A DNA stretch of 64,000 nucleotides from CBDBJK01 sp965206395. Its GTDB lineage: Bacteria; Chloroflexota; Dehalococcoidia; Lucifugimonadales; CATOSD01. Location: assembly GCA_965206395.1 (NCBI GenBank), contig CBDBJK010000036.1:1-64000 (forward strand), read 5' to 3'. Below are positions 1 through 9,679 of this stretch, in pieces. Position numbers and translations under genes: made by a program. The notes under the pieces are model-generated. The model was not told the DNA's origin. It ran no database searches and worked only from the letters and a program-made list of their open reading frames with translations. Within the stretch, counting starts at the first letter, position 1. Every line of letters starts with the position of its first letter.

Positions 1-353
1 CTCACCTGGCCGACGAGTACGCCGGGAATCTGTCCGGCGGCCAGAAGAAGCTGCTGGAGCTAGCGCGCGTCCTCATGGCCAAGCCCAAGATGGTGCTATT
101 GGACGAACCCGCCGCCGGAGTCAACCGTACGCTGCTTCAAAGCATCTCGCAGAACATACTTCTGGCCAGCGTCGAGCGGGACATCACGTTCGTAATCATT
201 GAGCACGACATGAGATTCGTCATGACCATGTGCGACCCGATTATCGTCATGGCCAACGGTGCCGTAATTGCGGAAGGAACGCCGCGACAGGTGCGGCAAA
301 ACCCGCAGGTGCTGGAAGCATATCTAGGAGGCTCAGCCGGTGACGCTGCTTGA
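1..353 (+). CDS. livG: Branched-chain amino acid ABC transporter ATP-binding protein LivG (C-terminal part)
   Basis: The reading frame is already open at the left edge (first full codon at base 3), so only the last ~116 residues are present. They contain the ABC signature LSGGQ followed by a Walker B segment (VLLDEPAAGVN), the H-switch region (IIEHDMRFVM) and a typical LivG tail. The protein would energise uptake of branched-chain amino acids or related amides at the inner face of the membrane. The stop codon overlaps the GTG start of the next ATPase by 14 bases, so the two ATPases are translated as a unit. The Walker A half lies outside the window. Confidence 0.9.
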   Translation, partial: HLADEYAGNLSGGQKKLLELARVLMAKPKMVLLDEPAAGVNRTLLQSISQNILLASVERDITFVIIEHDMRFVMTMCDPIIVMANGAVIAEGTPRQVRQNPQVLEAYLGGSAGDAA

Positions 354-1044
354 TGCCTCCGGTGTCGTGGCCGGGTATGGAGAGACCGAGATACTGCACG
401 GTGTGTCTATTACCGTGGGCATGGGCGAGGTCGTCACGATCATCGGCCCCAACGGCTGCGGGAAATCCACCTTGATGAAGGCCATTGTAGGTCTGATTCG
501 GATGCGATCGGGCAGCATCATGTTTCGGGGCGAGGACATATCTGGGATTCAACCGGATCAGGCGGTGCGCACTGGCTTGTCCTATGTCCCCCAAACCGGC
601 AACGTCTTTCCTTCACTGAGCATCCGGGAGAACCTGGATATGGGCGCTTTCATCCGTCGCGACGACTACCGGGGACGCATCGACGAGATGTTCGAAATCT
701 TCCCAGACCTTGCCATGCGGCCGGGCCGCAAGGCGGGAACCCTGTCGGGTGGCCAGCGCCAGATGCTGGCCCTCGCCCGCGCGCTGATGCTGGACCCTGC
801 GCTGATACTGCTGGACGAACCCTCCGCCGGGCTCTCTCCAGAGATGATGGGCCTGGTCTTCGAGCGCATCAGGGACATTAATCGAAGCGGCGTAGCCGTG
901 CTGCTGGTAGAGCAAAACGCCCGCGAAGCGCTGCGAATGTCGCACCGAGGCTACGTTCTGGTTGCGGGGGAAAACCGGCTGGACGACACCGGCCCTGACC
1001 TGCTGGACAACCCGCAAGTAGCCAGTCTGTACCTAGGAGGCTAA
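340..1044 (+). CDS. livF: Branched-chain amino acid ABC transporter ATP-binding protein LivF
   Basis: A 234-residue ABC ATPase of the usual LivF length. Walker A (GPNGCGKST) is near residue 37, the signature LSGGQRQ near 135, and Walker B with the D-loop (LILLDEPSAGLSP) just after it. It starts at GTG inside the end of livG and is followed 27 bases later by the first permease. LivF and LivG form the nucleotide-binding pair of the LivFGHMK importer. Order livG-livF-livH-livM is preserved; nothing unusual is seen in the motifs. Confidence 0.95.
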   Translation: MTLLDASGVVAGYGETEILHGVSITVGMGEVVTIIGPNGCGKSTLMKAIVGLIRMRSGSIMFRGEDISGIQPDQAVRTGLSYVPQTGNVFPSLSIRENLDMGAFIRRDDYRGRIDEMFEIFPDLAMRPGRKAGTLSGGQRQMLALARALMLDPALILLDEPSAGLSPEMMGLVFERIRDINRSGVAVLLVEQNAREALRMSHRGYVLVAGENRLDDTGPDLLDNPQVASLYLGG

Positions 1045-1071
1045 TCAAGACGTGCGCTCAGAAAGTCAGAG

Positions 1072-2097
1072 ATGACTACCCTGCGCGATACCGCCCGACA
1101 AATCGGCTCGGCCTGGACGCCAGCGCACACCACTGCCGTCATAGTGTTGGCGGCGCTGGCCATTGGCTTCCTGCCTTTCGTCAAGATGGGGCTGGTGGTC
1201 AACGGCATTTTCCTCGGGGCCATCATCGCCCTAGGCGCTATCGGCTTGACCCTGATCTACGGCATCCTCAATTTCGCCAACATCGCTCACGGCGACTATA
1301 TGACCTTGGGAGCGTACGCCGCGCTGTTCATTATCGGCAGCCTGCTTCCGAAGATTGGAGTTGAGGGCGAGGGTCTGGGGCCATTCACATTCGGCTACCC
1401 TCTGCTCATTGCCTTGCCGATAGCGGCGGCGGTCATCGCCGCGGCGGCGATCGCTCTGGACGTGGCTGTGTACCGTCGGCTGCGGAACCGAGGCGTGAAC
1501 GCCGTAGTGGTTTCAATGGCCTCGCTGGGAGTAGCCATCGCGCTGCGCGGGTTGGTGCAGCTGATTTGGGGAGGAGATGTCCAGCGCTTGCCGAGGGAGA
1601 CCCGGCAGGTGTTTCACCTACCCATGGACGTACGGATACCGCCGGACGCTATCTTCATCGCCATCGTGGCCGTCATCCTCGTGGTGGCGTTGTATCTGGT
1701 GCTGAGCCGCAGCAAAATGGGCAAGGCCATGCGCGCCACAGCGGACAACCCCGACCTAGCCCTGGTCAGCGGCATCGGTACCCAGCGCGTCATATGGTGG
1801 ACTTGGGGAATGGGCGCGGCGTTGGCCGCCACCGCTGGCATCCTGCTGGCCGTATTTCAGGCGAACATGCTGCCCATAATGGGCTGGAAGTTCCTCATCC
1901 CTCTGTTCGCCGCCGTAATCCTGGGAGGCATCGGAAGCCCATACGGCGCGCTGGTGGGTGCCTTCGTCATCGGAGTAACGTCTGAAGTTTCGACTCAATG
2001 GATCAACCCCAGCTACAAACCCGCGGTAGCCTTCGCGCTGATGATTATGGTGCTGCTGGTGCGGCCGCGCGGAATTTTGGGAGGAGCACGGAGCTGA
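1072..2097 (+). CDS. livH: Branched-chain amino acid ABC transporter permease LivH
   Basis: A 341-residue polytopic membrane protein with eight or so hydrophobic segments. Family hallmarks include the LTLIYGILNFANIAHGDY segment near residue 58 and the GGIGSPYGALVGA segment near 285, which matches the inner-membrane permease loop of LivH proteins. It forms the translocation pore with LivM. The first ~20 residues are a polar extension before the first membrane segment. It abuts livM with one base between stop and next start. Confidence 0.94.
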   Translation: MTTLRDTARQIGSAWTPAHTTAVIVLAALAIGFLPFVKMGLVVNGIFLGAIIALGAIGLTLIYGILNFANIAHGDYMTLGAYAALFIIGSLLPKIGVEGEGLGPFTFGYPLLIALPIAAAVIAAAAIALDVAVYRRLRNRGVNAVVVSMASLGVAIALRGLVQLIWGGDVQRLPRETRQVFHLPMDVRIPPDAIFIAIVAVILVVALYLVLSRSKMGKAMRATADNPDLALVSGIGTQRVIWWTWGMGAALAATAGILLAVFQANMLPIMGWKFLIPLFAAVILGGIGSPYGALVGAFVIGVTSEVSTQWINPSYKPAVAFALMIMVLLVRPRGILGGARS

Positions 2098-2098
2098 A

Positions 2099-3097
2099 TT
2101 GGAAGTAATCGGCATCCTCGATTACCTGGTGGGCTTTGCCATCATGGCGGGCATCTATTCCGTCTTCTCCCTGGGGCTGAACGTTCATTGGGGGTTCACC
2201 GGGCTATTCAACATCGGAATCGCCGGATTTTTTGCGCTGGGCGCCTACGCATCGGCGCTGTTGACCACCTCGTCGCCGGACCCGACGCTGTTCGAGGACT
2301 TCAAGTTCGGCGGCAACTGGTCCAGTCTGAGCTATCTGGACTTGGGCATCGACGTCTGGTTCGTCTTTGGACTGGTGGCGGCAGCATTGTGCTGCGGAGT
2401 GTTTGCGCTGGTCATTGGCTACGTTGCTCTGCGGCTGCGCGACGATTATCTGGCGATAGCCACGCTGGGAATCGCCGAGACGGTACGCCTCTTATTCCTG
2501 AACGAAAAGTGGCTGGCCAACGGCTCCAAGGGGCTGTATAGAATCCCAAAGTTTCTGGGCGACTGGATAGCGCCGGACATCTACAACTACCTGTATCTAG
2601 CGGTAGTGATCGTCACGCTGGCGGCGCTCTATCTGGCGGTGCAACAGGCGGTCAACTCTCCCTGGGGACGGGTGCTGAGGGCCATTCGCGAGGACGAGAC
2701 GGCCGCCGAAGCCAGCGGTAAGGATGTATTCAAGTTCAAGCTCCAGGCGTTCATCATGGGCGCGATGATCATGGGTATCGGCGGCGCGCTTTATGCCCAC
2801 CACATCCGCTTTCTCTCCCCGCTGACCTTCGACCCGCTGCTCGCTACCTTCGTGATCTGGGCCATGCTGATGGTGGGCGGCTCCGCCAACAACAAGGGGG
2901 CAATCCTGGGAGCGTTCGTGGTGTGGGGAATCTGGACTGGCACGCAGTCCCTGCCCGGCATACTTTCCGATCCCAGCTTCCGGCTCTTCTTGATAGGCGC
3001 GCTCATCGTGGCGGTGATCCTGCTGCGCCCCAGCGGCATCCTGGGTGAGCAGCGCCATGTCGCCCGACGCGGGTTCCCTCCAGACGCTCCTGGCTAG
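2099..3097 (+). CDS. livM: Branched-chain amino acid ABC transporter permease LivM
   Basis: A 332-residue permease with multiple membrane segments. Landmarks are FNIGIAGFFALGAYASALL near residue 37, the DDYLAIATLG segment near 115, and GRVLRAIREDETAAEASGKDVFKFKLQAF, the coupling-helix region that contacts the ATPases. The likely start is TTG directly after the livH stop; no better ATG lies nearby. The operon ends here: the next gene, the substrate-binding protein, faces it on the other strand. Confidence 0.93.
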   Translation: MEVIGILDYLVGFAIMAGIYSVFSLGLNVHWGFTGLFNIGIAGFFALGAYASALLTTSSPDPTLFEDFKFGGNWSSLSYLDLGIDVWFVFGLVAAALCCGVFALVIGYVALRLRDDYLAIATLGIAETVRLLFLNEKWLANGSKGLYRIPKFLGDWIAPDIYNYLYLAVVIVTLAALYLAVQQAVNSPWGRVLRAIREDETAAEASGKDVFKFKLQAFIMGAMIMGIGGALYAHHIRFLSPLTFDPLLATFVIWAMLMVGGSANNKGAILGAFVVWGIWTGTQSLPGILSDPSFRLFLIGALIVAVILLRPSGILGEQRHVARRGFPPDAPG

Positions 3098-3238
3098 GTG
3101 TGGCGAATGCTACGATGGTCAAACTCTCTTGATCCGTGGCGATGTGCCCGCGCCGAATAACATGCGCCGGGTCGCCGTGAATCTGCTCTCAGCGTCCCGG
3201 CGCAATCGCTAGGAGTCTAGTTTCGGCCCGCGCTGGAT

Positions 3239-4492
3239 TTATTGGCCCAAGTCAACCGGCACTTGGCGATCCGAAACGATCTCGCCGCCTTCGATCTTCC
3301 ACACTTCGATGTGGCCTGTGATGACGTCACCGTTCTCGTCCAAGTCAACCGAGCCCGCAGCTCCCTCGTAGTTAATGTCCTTGCCATCGGCGATCAGCTC
3401 CATGGCCCGCTTGATGCCCTCCTCTCCGGGCCTCACCACCTCGCCGGGGGGATTGGCTACGTCCCGGAGGGCGTCGCGAATAGCGGCAGAGTCCGTGGTG
3501 GTCCCGGCCTTGGCCGCAGCCAAGCCGATAAGGATCATCGCGTCGTAGGTTTCGTTCATGAAGGGATGCTCAGGCTCCATGTCGTAGGTCCTCACATAGG
3601 AGTCGATGAACGCCTGGGTTGACGGGTTGGCCTCGAAGCCCGGCCCGGTGCCATAGCTGCCTTCCAGAAGGTCCCAGCCGATGACTGCGAAAGATTCGGG
3701 GATCTTGGTGCCGTCCACGAACAGGAAGGTGTCCGCATAACCGCCTTCCAGGGCCTCGCGTAGGTAAACCTCGGCCTGCTGGTAGCTGATAGCGATCAGG
3801 ACGTCAGGGTCGCCTTCGGTGGCCTTCTCCAACTCGGAAACGAAGGTAGGCTGGCTATCTTCGTGAGGCACCGAGGCGATTACCGTGCCACCCAAGGCGG
3901 TAAACGATTCCGTGAACTGGGCCGCCAACCCTTCCCCATATGCGTTATTGATGTACAGGATGCCCGCGCTCTCGTAGCCCAACTCCTTGGCCAAATCCGA
4001 CAGAACCACGCCCTGAGAGGCGTCGGACAGTGAAGTACGGAACAGGAAATCGTTATCTTCCAGCACGGTTATGGCGGGCGCGGTCGATGCGCCGGAAACT
4101 TGCAGCACGCCGTTGGGGACGGTCACCGAAGTGGCGACAGGTATAGTTACACCGCTCGCCAACGCCCCCACGATCGCCACCACTCCCTGGACATTCACCA
4201 ACTCCTCAGCCGCGGACACACCCTGGACCGGATTCACTGCGGTGTCGCGGTGAACCAAGACCACGGAGCCGCCCTGGATGCCGCCAGCACGGTTGATGTG
4301 GTCCGCCGCCAAGCCGACACTGTTTGAGTGGGACTCGCCGAAGTAGGACAGCGACCCGGTGAAGGCGGTGAGGTGGCCGACAATCAACGGATCAGGCGCC
4401 TTTTCGGGTTCACTGTCGCAAGCGGCCACTGCCACAGTCAAAACGGCAAGCAGAGCAACTACCACCAAACGGAACTTATCGATCTTGAACAC
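3239..4492 (-). CDS. Branched-chain amino acid ABC transporter substrate-binding lipoprotein (LivK-like)
   Basis: A 417-residue periplasmic-binding protein of the Leu/Ile/Val type. The N terminus is a lipoprotein signal: basic start, hydrophobic stretch, and lipobox VAAC with Cys25. The mature part shows LTAFTGSLSYFG, AADHINRAGGIQGG and NETYDAMILIGLAAAKAG, all typical of this fold. The start is GTG, preceded by a strong GGAGGAGGAA ribosome site. It is convergent with livM across a 140-base gap rather than upstream in the same operon, so it must have its own promoter. The ligand cannot be read from sequence; amides, urea or aromatic acids are possible as well as Leu/Ile/Val. Confidence 0.9.
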   Translation of the reverse strand: MFKIDKFRLVVVALLAVLTVAVAACDSEPEKAPDPLIVGHLTAFTGSLSYFGESHSNSVGLAADHINRAGGIQGGSVVLVHRDTAVNPVQGVSAAEELVNVQGVVAIVGALASGVTIPVATSVTVPNGVLQVSGASTAPAITVLEDNDFLFRTSLSDASQGVVLSDLAKELGYESAGILYINNAYGEGLAAQFTESFTALGGTVIASVPHEDSQPTFVSELEKATEGDPDVLIAISYQQAEVYLREALEGGYADTFLFVDGTKIPESFAVIGWDLLEGSYGTGPGFEANPSTQAFIDSYVRTYDMEPEHPFMNETYDAMILIGLAAAKAGTTTDSAAIRDALRDVANPPGEVVRPGEEGIKRAMELIADGKDINYEGAAGSVDLDENGDVITGHIEVWKIEGGEIVSDRQVPVDLGQ

Positions 4493-4647
4493 CTTTCCTC
4501 CTCCTCAGGCTGATGCCATTTGCCAACCAGGATGAACGGGTTGAATGCAAAGGAGATTCGTCTCCTCAATACATTTCATGTGATACATCGTCACCCTCTG
4601 ATCAACAACGATTGCCCTGCTGCCGGTCTATCAAGTGGACCCCATCA

Positions 4648-5583
4648 TCAGGACAGCGGTGAGGCTAAAATAAGAGAGTCTACCGCTGGGGTGTCTCGTA
4701 AACCTTCATCCCATTGTAAGGCTTGTGGATGTTCTAGTAAACACCTTTGTGGGCTCACTGCATGGAACACCTGACCCGGTGACCGATAGCCCAGGGCTTG
4801 ATGGGGCCGCTCTTGGTTGTAGAAGGCCAGATAAGCCCCAATCCCTTTTCTGGCCTCAGTCCCATTTTGGTATGCCTTCAGGTACACCTCCTCGTACTTG
4901 ATGCTGCGCCACAGCCGTTCCACGAAGACGTTGTCCATGCACCGGCCCCTGCCGTCCATGCTCACTTGAACGCCTTGCGCCAGCAGCATGCTGGTGAAGG
5001 CCTCGCTGGTGAACTGGCTGCCCTGGTCGGTGTTGAAGATCTGTGGCCGACCCTTGCTCAAGGCCTCTTCCAGAGCCGCAACACAGAAGTCTACCTCCAG
5101 GGTGTTGGACAGCCGCCAGGCCAGCACGTAGCGGCTGTGCCAGTCCATGATGGCCACCAAGTAGAGGAAACCCCGAGCCATGGGTATGTAGGTGATGTCG
5201 GTGGCCCACACCTGGTTGACCCGGTTGATCTCCAGCCCCCTGAGCAAGTACGGATAGACCTTATGCCCTGGGTTTGGCTTGCTGGTGTTGGGACGCCGGT
5301 AGATGGTCTCCAGGCCTATCAGCTGCATCAGCCGGCGGACCCGCTTGCGGTTGACCTGGTGTCCGTGATTTCTGAGCCAGGCAGTCATCCTTCTGGAGCC
5401 GTAGAAAGGTGTCTTCAGGTACTGTTGGTCTATGAGGGCCATCAACTCCATGTCCTCGGCGTCGGCCTCGGTTGGCAGGTAGTACAACGAGGAGCGGCTG
5501 ATACCCAGCAAGGCGCACTGGCGCACCAGAGACAGCTTCGGTTCTTCTCGGTCAATCATGGCCCGGCGTTGGGACCGGCTCAC
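4648..5583 (-). CDS. IS3-family transposase OrfB (integrase catalytic domain)
   Basis: A 311-residue protein with an N-terminal helical HTH_21-type region (ALLGISRSSLYYLP) and an rve retroviral-integrase core. The DDE residues are in VWATDITYIP, FNTDQGSQFTS and the later MDNVFVERLWRSIKYEEV. The start is GTG, whose GTGA overlaps the stop of orfA, so translation is probably coupled or fused by frameshift. It appears intact. Confidence 0.92.
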   Translation of the reverse strand: MSRSQRRAMIDREEPKLSLVRQCALLGISRSSLYYLPTEADAEDMELMALIDQQYLKTPFYGSRRMTAWLRNHGHQVNRKRVRRLMQLIGLETIYRRPNTSKPNPGHKVYPYLLRGLEINRVNQVWATDITYIPMARGFLYLVAIMDWHSRYVLAWRLSNTLEVDFCVAALEEALSKGRPQIFNTDQGSQFTSEAFTSMLLAQGVQVSMDGRGRCMDNVFVERLWRSIKYEEVYLKAYQNGTEARKGIGAYLAFYNQERPHQALGYRSPGQVFHAVSPQRCLLEHPQALQWDEGLRDTPAVDSLILASPLS

Positions 5584-5864
5584 AACCCGAAGCTCCGTGA
5601 CAAAAAATCCCGTTCCACCTTGAGCTGCCCAATCTGTTGGTAGAGCTGGGCAGTGAGGACCTCTTGGTCCTTCTCCTAGCGTCCAGCACCATTTTCAAAG
5701 AGGTGCGGCGCCCCCTGAGTCAAGGCCTTCTTCCAGGCATGGATCTGGCTCGGGTGGACTTCAAACCGGCTGGCCAGCTCTGCAATGGTGTGCTCCCCCT
5801 GGAGCGCGGCCAAAGCCACTTTGGCCTTGAAGACTGGGCTGTGCTTCTTACGTGTTTGCTTCAT
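5580..5864 (-). pseudogene. IS3-family OrfA (helix-turn-helix protein) with in-frame amber stop
   Basis: The N-terminal 62 residues form a Tnp_1 helix-turn-helix (FKAKVALAALQGEHTIAELASRF). An in-frame TAG at codon 63 interrupts it. The frame then stays open for another 31 codons that read as a normal OrfA leucine-zipper tail (EVLTAQLYQQIGQLKVERDF), ending at a TGA that overlaps the orfB start. The uninterrupted product would be 94 residues, near the family norm. Either this is a nonsense mutation or amber readthrough occurs; nonsense is simpler. Confidence 0.8.
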
Positions 5865-5959
5865 GTCCTGCTCCTTGTTTCCGTCCTATTTTAGGAGCGG
5901 GACTCTCTCTTAGCCACCTGTCCAATTTTGGGGTCCACCTCAGGGTGAGGGATGAAGGG

Positions 5960-7007
5960 ATGGGAAGAGGACTGAAAGTTGATTGGCAGGAAAGTAACGA
6001 GGAACTGAAACACCGTTACCAGAAAGAGGTGCATCCTCAACGGCGCACCCGACTGCAAGCCCTCCGGCAGCTGCGCCAAGGGAAACGGATTCAGGATGTG
6101 GTGGACTTAACCGGAGCTTCCTATCGCAGCGTGCAACAGTGGCTCAGGTGGTATCGACAAGGTGGACTTGGCGAAGTCATGAGACGGATAGTAGGGCATC
6201 ACGCAAAAGGTAAAAAGCCCTATCTAAACCGGCTGCAGCAAAAAGTCCTGGTGGCCAAGGTGCAGCCCGGCCAGTTCCGAACGGTGTGGGATGTAGTCGA
6301 GTGGGTCCAGGGTCGCTGGGGAGTGACTTACACCTATAACGGGATGTATTCCCTGATGAAAGGGCACGGGCTGGGGTTGAAAGTCCCCCGGCCCCATTCC
6401 GAGAAGGCAGATGCCCAGCAGCAGACCGCCTGGAAAAGGGGGCCTACTGAATGCCTTGGACCAGGCTGGAATGACCACCACGTCCCGATTATGGCACTGT
6501 GACGAGATGCGTTTCGGGCTGTGGGGACAGGTGCGGTGACGCTGGGGTCTTAAAGGGAAGAAGATCATCCAGCGCATGCAGATCGTGTTCCATTGGAGCT
6601 ATTTGGTGCTGGCAGTGGACGTGATGCGAGGTGAATTACACTGGGGGTGGTCCCAGAAAATGAACCAGCAACAGTTAGTTCCCATATTTGAGCAGTGGCC
6701 CATGGATGGGGTGGTGTGGGATGGTGCCCCCAGCCATCGGGGTAAACTCATGGGCCAGGTGGGCTTTGCTCGGATTTTTCTACCCGCCTACTCGCCGGAA
6801 CTCAATCCTGCGGAAAGGGTATTTGAGGAAGTTCGCGGACACATTGAAGGAGAGGTTTACCCTTCCCTAAAGGCCAAAAAGGCGGCTATAGATCACCTGC
6901 TAAGACGGCTCAAGCCTGACAAACCACGCTTAAAGCGGCTGATCGGTTGGCACTGGCTCAAGCGCGCTTTGGCTCAACTCCCCACAGCCTATTCACGAAC
7001 CTTTTAA
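5960..7007 (+). pseudogene. IS630-family transposase, frameshifted and with a stop codon
   Basis: The N-terminal part from ATG 5960 carries a helix-turn-helix (GKRIQDVVDLTGASYRSVQQWLRWY) and a winged-helix-like region (YNGMYSLMKGHGLGLKVPRP). After about 6440 the reading frame changes; the DDE domain follows in another frame, with the first Asp in CDEMRFGLWGQ at about 6501, an in-frame TGA at 6537, then DGAPSHRG and YSPELNPAERVFEEVRG to the end. At least one frameshift and one nonsense change separate it from a working 340-residue transposase. Element ends were not identified; the IS3 copy lies immediately upstream. Confidence 0.85.
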
Positions 7008-7251
7008 GCAAAGTTGGTATAACTCCATTGTCGGCTCCATCCCGGGGTGTCTAATGTCGGACGCCATATTAGATGCGGCGTCCTTTCAGCGTAATCTCAT
7101 TCGAGCACTTTATACCATACGGGCAACCTGCGATGTACGCGATGCCGCCGCAGCGCCCGCCGATGCCGGGCTGCGTCTGCAGTCCTTCCGCAGGAAGGAT
7201 CACCCGGCGGGTGGGTGGGATAAAAGCTTTTGGAATTTATCAAATGGAGCA

Positions 7252-9276
7252 CTAAGGTAGCTGTGGAAAGAACACGGCTACCTTTCGGGTGCCGCTGTAG
7301 TCTGTAACGAACTCATTCCCCCATACGCGGCTGTCTCCCTGAAGGGCAGTAGCCAACTCACTCTGGGCCGGCTCCAGGGGAGGCAAGAGAACGATGCAAG
7401 AGGCGGCCACGCTTTCCCGGATCGCGCTGGCTAGTAGCGCCTCGGTGGACAACAGCCTAGGTGTTGGCTGCGAGCTGTAGGAGCCAAATATATCTCGCAA
7501 CAGAACAGGGTTGCCCCCAGCGATAAGAGGTGTTCCCGGCCTCCCGGCGCAGATAGGGGAGCGGACAGCGCGCACCGCCACTGCCTCGACAGCGATAGGC
7601 GCCTGGGGCGGGCTCTGCTCCCAGAAGCGATAAAGGTTGAGCCCCAAAATCAGAACCAGCGCGCCTCCGCCAGCGACGCAGAAGACAGCCCATCGCTGGC
7701 GGGGAAGAAGGCGTAGTGAGTCCACGGCAGAAACCAAATAGTTAAGGGAGAGCCCAGCCACCAGAGCATAGCAGGGAACCAGGTAGTGAATGCGACTGGG
7801 CGCCACGTAAGGATAAGGGCTAAAGACCCCGATGGCCACCATGCCAACCGACCACCACACGACCACAAACAGGGTACGTCGACTCGGGAGCTCGGCGATT
7901 AGAGAGCCTACCCCAAGAACTGTTAGGACGGCGGTGGCAGGGGCCAGGAGGGACCCAGTTACATAGTGGTGGGGCTGGACATTGTAGTTAAAGGCGATGA
8001 GGTTGATGGGTATATTGAAGAGCATCCGCTGTACTGGGTCGCCGACGATGGCAGATTCATAGCCTACGGCACTCCGGTTCAGCATCAGGCCGATGACATC
8101 CCAGCCATTAACCACAAACAGAGGAGCCAGGGCGAAAGCACCGCCAATAAGGCCAGGTACCAGCAACCGTCCCGGAGGCCGGGCTCGATACACTAAGAGA
8201 GCAAACATGACTAATACAACGGCGGCGACCCGTCCCATATAGATGGTGTAGAAGCCCAGCCCGGCCATGGCCGCCGCCGCGAACACCAGAAACCAACTCC
8301 GCCGGTCATGCCCAATGAAGAACAGCCAGAAGGCTGCCAGGGTGATGGGTAGAGCCTGGACGTTGTTGTATCCGGTGTGAGCGTAGCCGAACAGCAGGTG
8401 AGAAGACGCCAGTATTACTGTAGCGAAAATCCCAGTGCTCCTTCCCCATAGCCTGGAGACGAGCAGATAGAAGAAGGGGAAAGAAAGGGCAACCGCAAGG
8501 ACGGAGGACAGTTTCCACCCGAAATGGTCAACACCAAACAAGCGCATGGCCAGTGCTTGGAATGCGGATGATAGAACCGGTTGATCGCCATACACGCCAG
8601 CCTGGGAAAATGGATTGAAGTCTCCACCCTCGGCAATGCGCCGGGCTTCGCCGAAAAAGGCATATTCGTCCTCAATGGCGCTATAGTACCAACTGGTGAG
8701 GTCAAAGCTATTGATCCCAATGAAAACTGCTGCGACCAGTGCCAGAAACCCTGCTTCCCACCACTGTAGAGGCTGCCACCATCTGACCCCAGCTCCACGG
8801 TCGTGGGCAACAAAGGCGACTGCGGCGAGGAGGAAAGCAACTAAAAATAGCCATCCCCGTATAGACTGGTAGCCTTCGATGGCCATGCTCACCAGGGCAT
8901 AACCGAAGAGGACGGCTGACAATAACGAGGACACCAGGGTCAGTGCCCGTGGACGGACACCGTGTTGCCCTGTCTTTGGCTGGGCCCGCATTGCCTCTGG
9001 TTCGATTACGGTTCTCCGGTGTCTCCATACGGCCCACCAGAAAAGGCTTGCTCCAATTAGGAGAAGGAGAAAGCCGACGGCAAAGTGGCTTGGTTGGTGG
9101 ACGGTGAAAACATAGGAGGTCTGAGGAGGATATTCCAAGAGCCACTGCCCCGCTCCAACCACACCCAGAGCGATGATGAGAAGAGCGGGCCAGACTAGTG
9201 AGCTTAAAGCCGGGTGACGCCCAGACCACTTCCTGCGAGACATACTGGCAACGAAGCCAGTTTCGCGGTTCCTCAT
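7252..9276 (-). CDS. GT39/ArnT-like polytopic membrane glycosyltransferase
   Basis: A 674-residue membrane protein with about twelve hydrophobic segments. The first periplasmic loop holds the acidic motif IEDEYAFFGEARRIAEGGDFNPFSQ, the D/E-rich catalytic loop of polyprenyl-phosphate-sugar-dependent PMT-family transferases. This loop is followed by GDQPVLSSAFQALAMRLFG and the WKLSSVLAVALS segment. The likely role is transfer of a sugar from a lipid-phosphate donor to a lipid, glycan or protein on the outer face of the membrane. A soluble C-terminal domain of ~130 residues follows. The gene stands alone between transposon debris; start is ATG 9276. Exact acceptor is unknown. Confidence 0.8.
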   Translation of the reverse strand: MRNRETGFVASMSRRKWSGRHPALSSLVWPALLIIALGVVGAGQWLLEYPPQTSYVFTVHQPSHFAVGFLLLLIGASLFWWAVWRHRRTVIEPEAMRAQPKTGQHGVRPRALTLVSSLLSAVLFGYALVSMAIEGYQSIRGWLFLVAFLLAAVAFVAHDRGAGVRWWQPLQWWEAGFLALVAAVFIGINSFDLTSWYYSAIEDEYAFFGEARRIAEGGDFNPFSQAGVYGDQPVLSSAFQALAMRLFGVDHFGWKLSSVLAVALSFPFFYLLVSRLWGRSTGIFATVILASSHLLFGYAHTGYNNVQALPITLAAFWLFFIGHDRRSWFLVFAAAAMAGLGFYTIYMGRVAAVVLVMFALLVYRARPPGRLLVPGLIGGAFALAPLFVVNGWDVIGLMLNRSAVGYESAIVGDPVQRMLFNIPINLIAFNYNVQPHHYVTGSLLAPATAVLTVLGVGSLIAELPSRRTLFVVVWWSVGMVAIGVFSPYPYVAPSRIHYLVPCYALVAGLSLNYLVSAVDSLRLLPRQRWAVFCVAGGGALVLILGLNLYRFWEQSPPQAPIAVEAVAVRAVRSPICAGRPGTPLIAGGNPVLLRDIFGSYSSQPTPRLLSTEALLASAIRESVAASCIVLLPPLEPAQSELATALQGDSRVWGNEFVTDYSGTRKVAVFFPQLP

Positions 9277-9679
9277 TTCAACTTGGTAGCCGCTGGTGCT
9301 CGGTCGTGGGGAACACCTGGTGCAGGGCGACCGACAGACTCAGGGCGCCATAGCCAACGGCCACCAGATCCTGGCGTTATCAAGTTCAGCAAGACATCTG
9401 TACCGGGTATGGGAAACTGAAAATCCATGTGGTCTTAACCGGGATTCCCCAGATCAAACCGACTTTCCCGGATATAGTTCCCTCTGGGTTGCCCTGAAAT
9501 ATAATCACCAATCCCAAGGACGTCAAATGCATCCTGATTCGCTCAAACCCCCCGTTTTCATGGAGCAACCACCGTTCTGCCACGCGTAAAATCCCCAAAC
9601 CGCTAGTCTACGCCCAAGTCTTTCCCTTGGGAAGCCCTTTTGGCCGACATTTGTCCCACCGGCTACCACGGCGCGGAGC
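9277..9679. other. Intergenic stretch with no supported gene
   Basis: Between the glycosyltransferase start and the next transposase remnant I see no conserved coding sequence on either strand and no strong hairpin. The sequence upstream of base 9276 should carry the glycosyltransferase promoter, but no clear -35/-10 pair stands out. Confidence 0.5.

Larger units (their letters stand above)
4636..5937 (-). mobile_element. IS3-family insertion sequence (about 1.3 kb)
   Basis: The ends are imperfect inverted repeats beginning TGGACCCC, with a shared inner block GGACAG, at 4636 and ending at 5937. Between them lie orfA and orfB on the minus strand in the classic IS3 arrangement. No convincing direct target repeat is visible. 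The right end lies only ~22 bases before the start codon of the IS630 transposase gene, so it may have inserted next to or into that older element. Confidence 0.85.

Noticed and set aside
7054..7260. Two overlapping 60-68 codon frames after the IS630 pseudogene
   Set aside because: No ribosome site, no motif, and both read the same bases in different frames.
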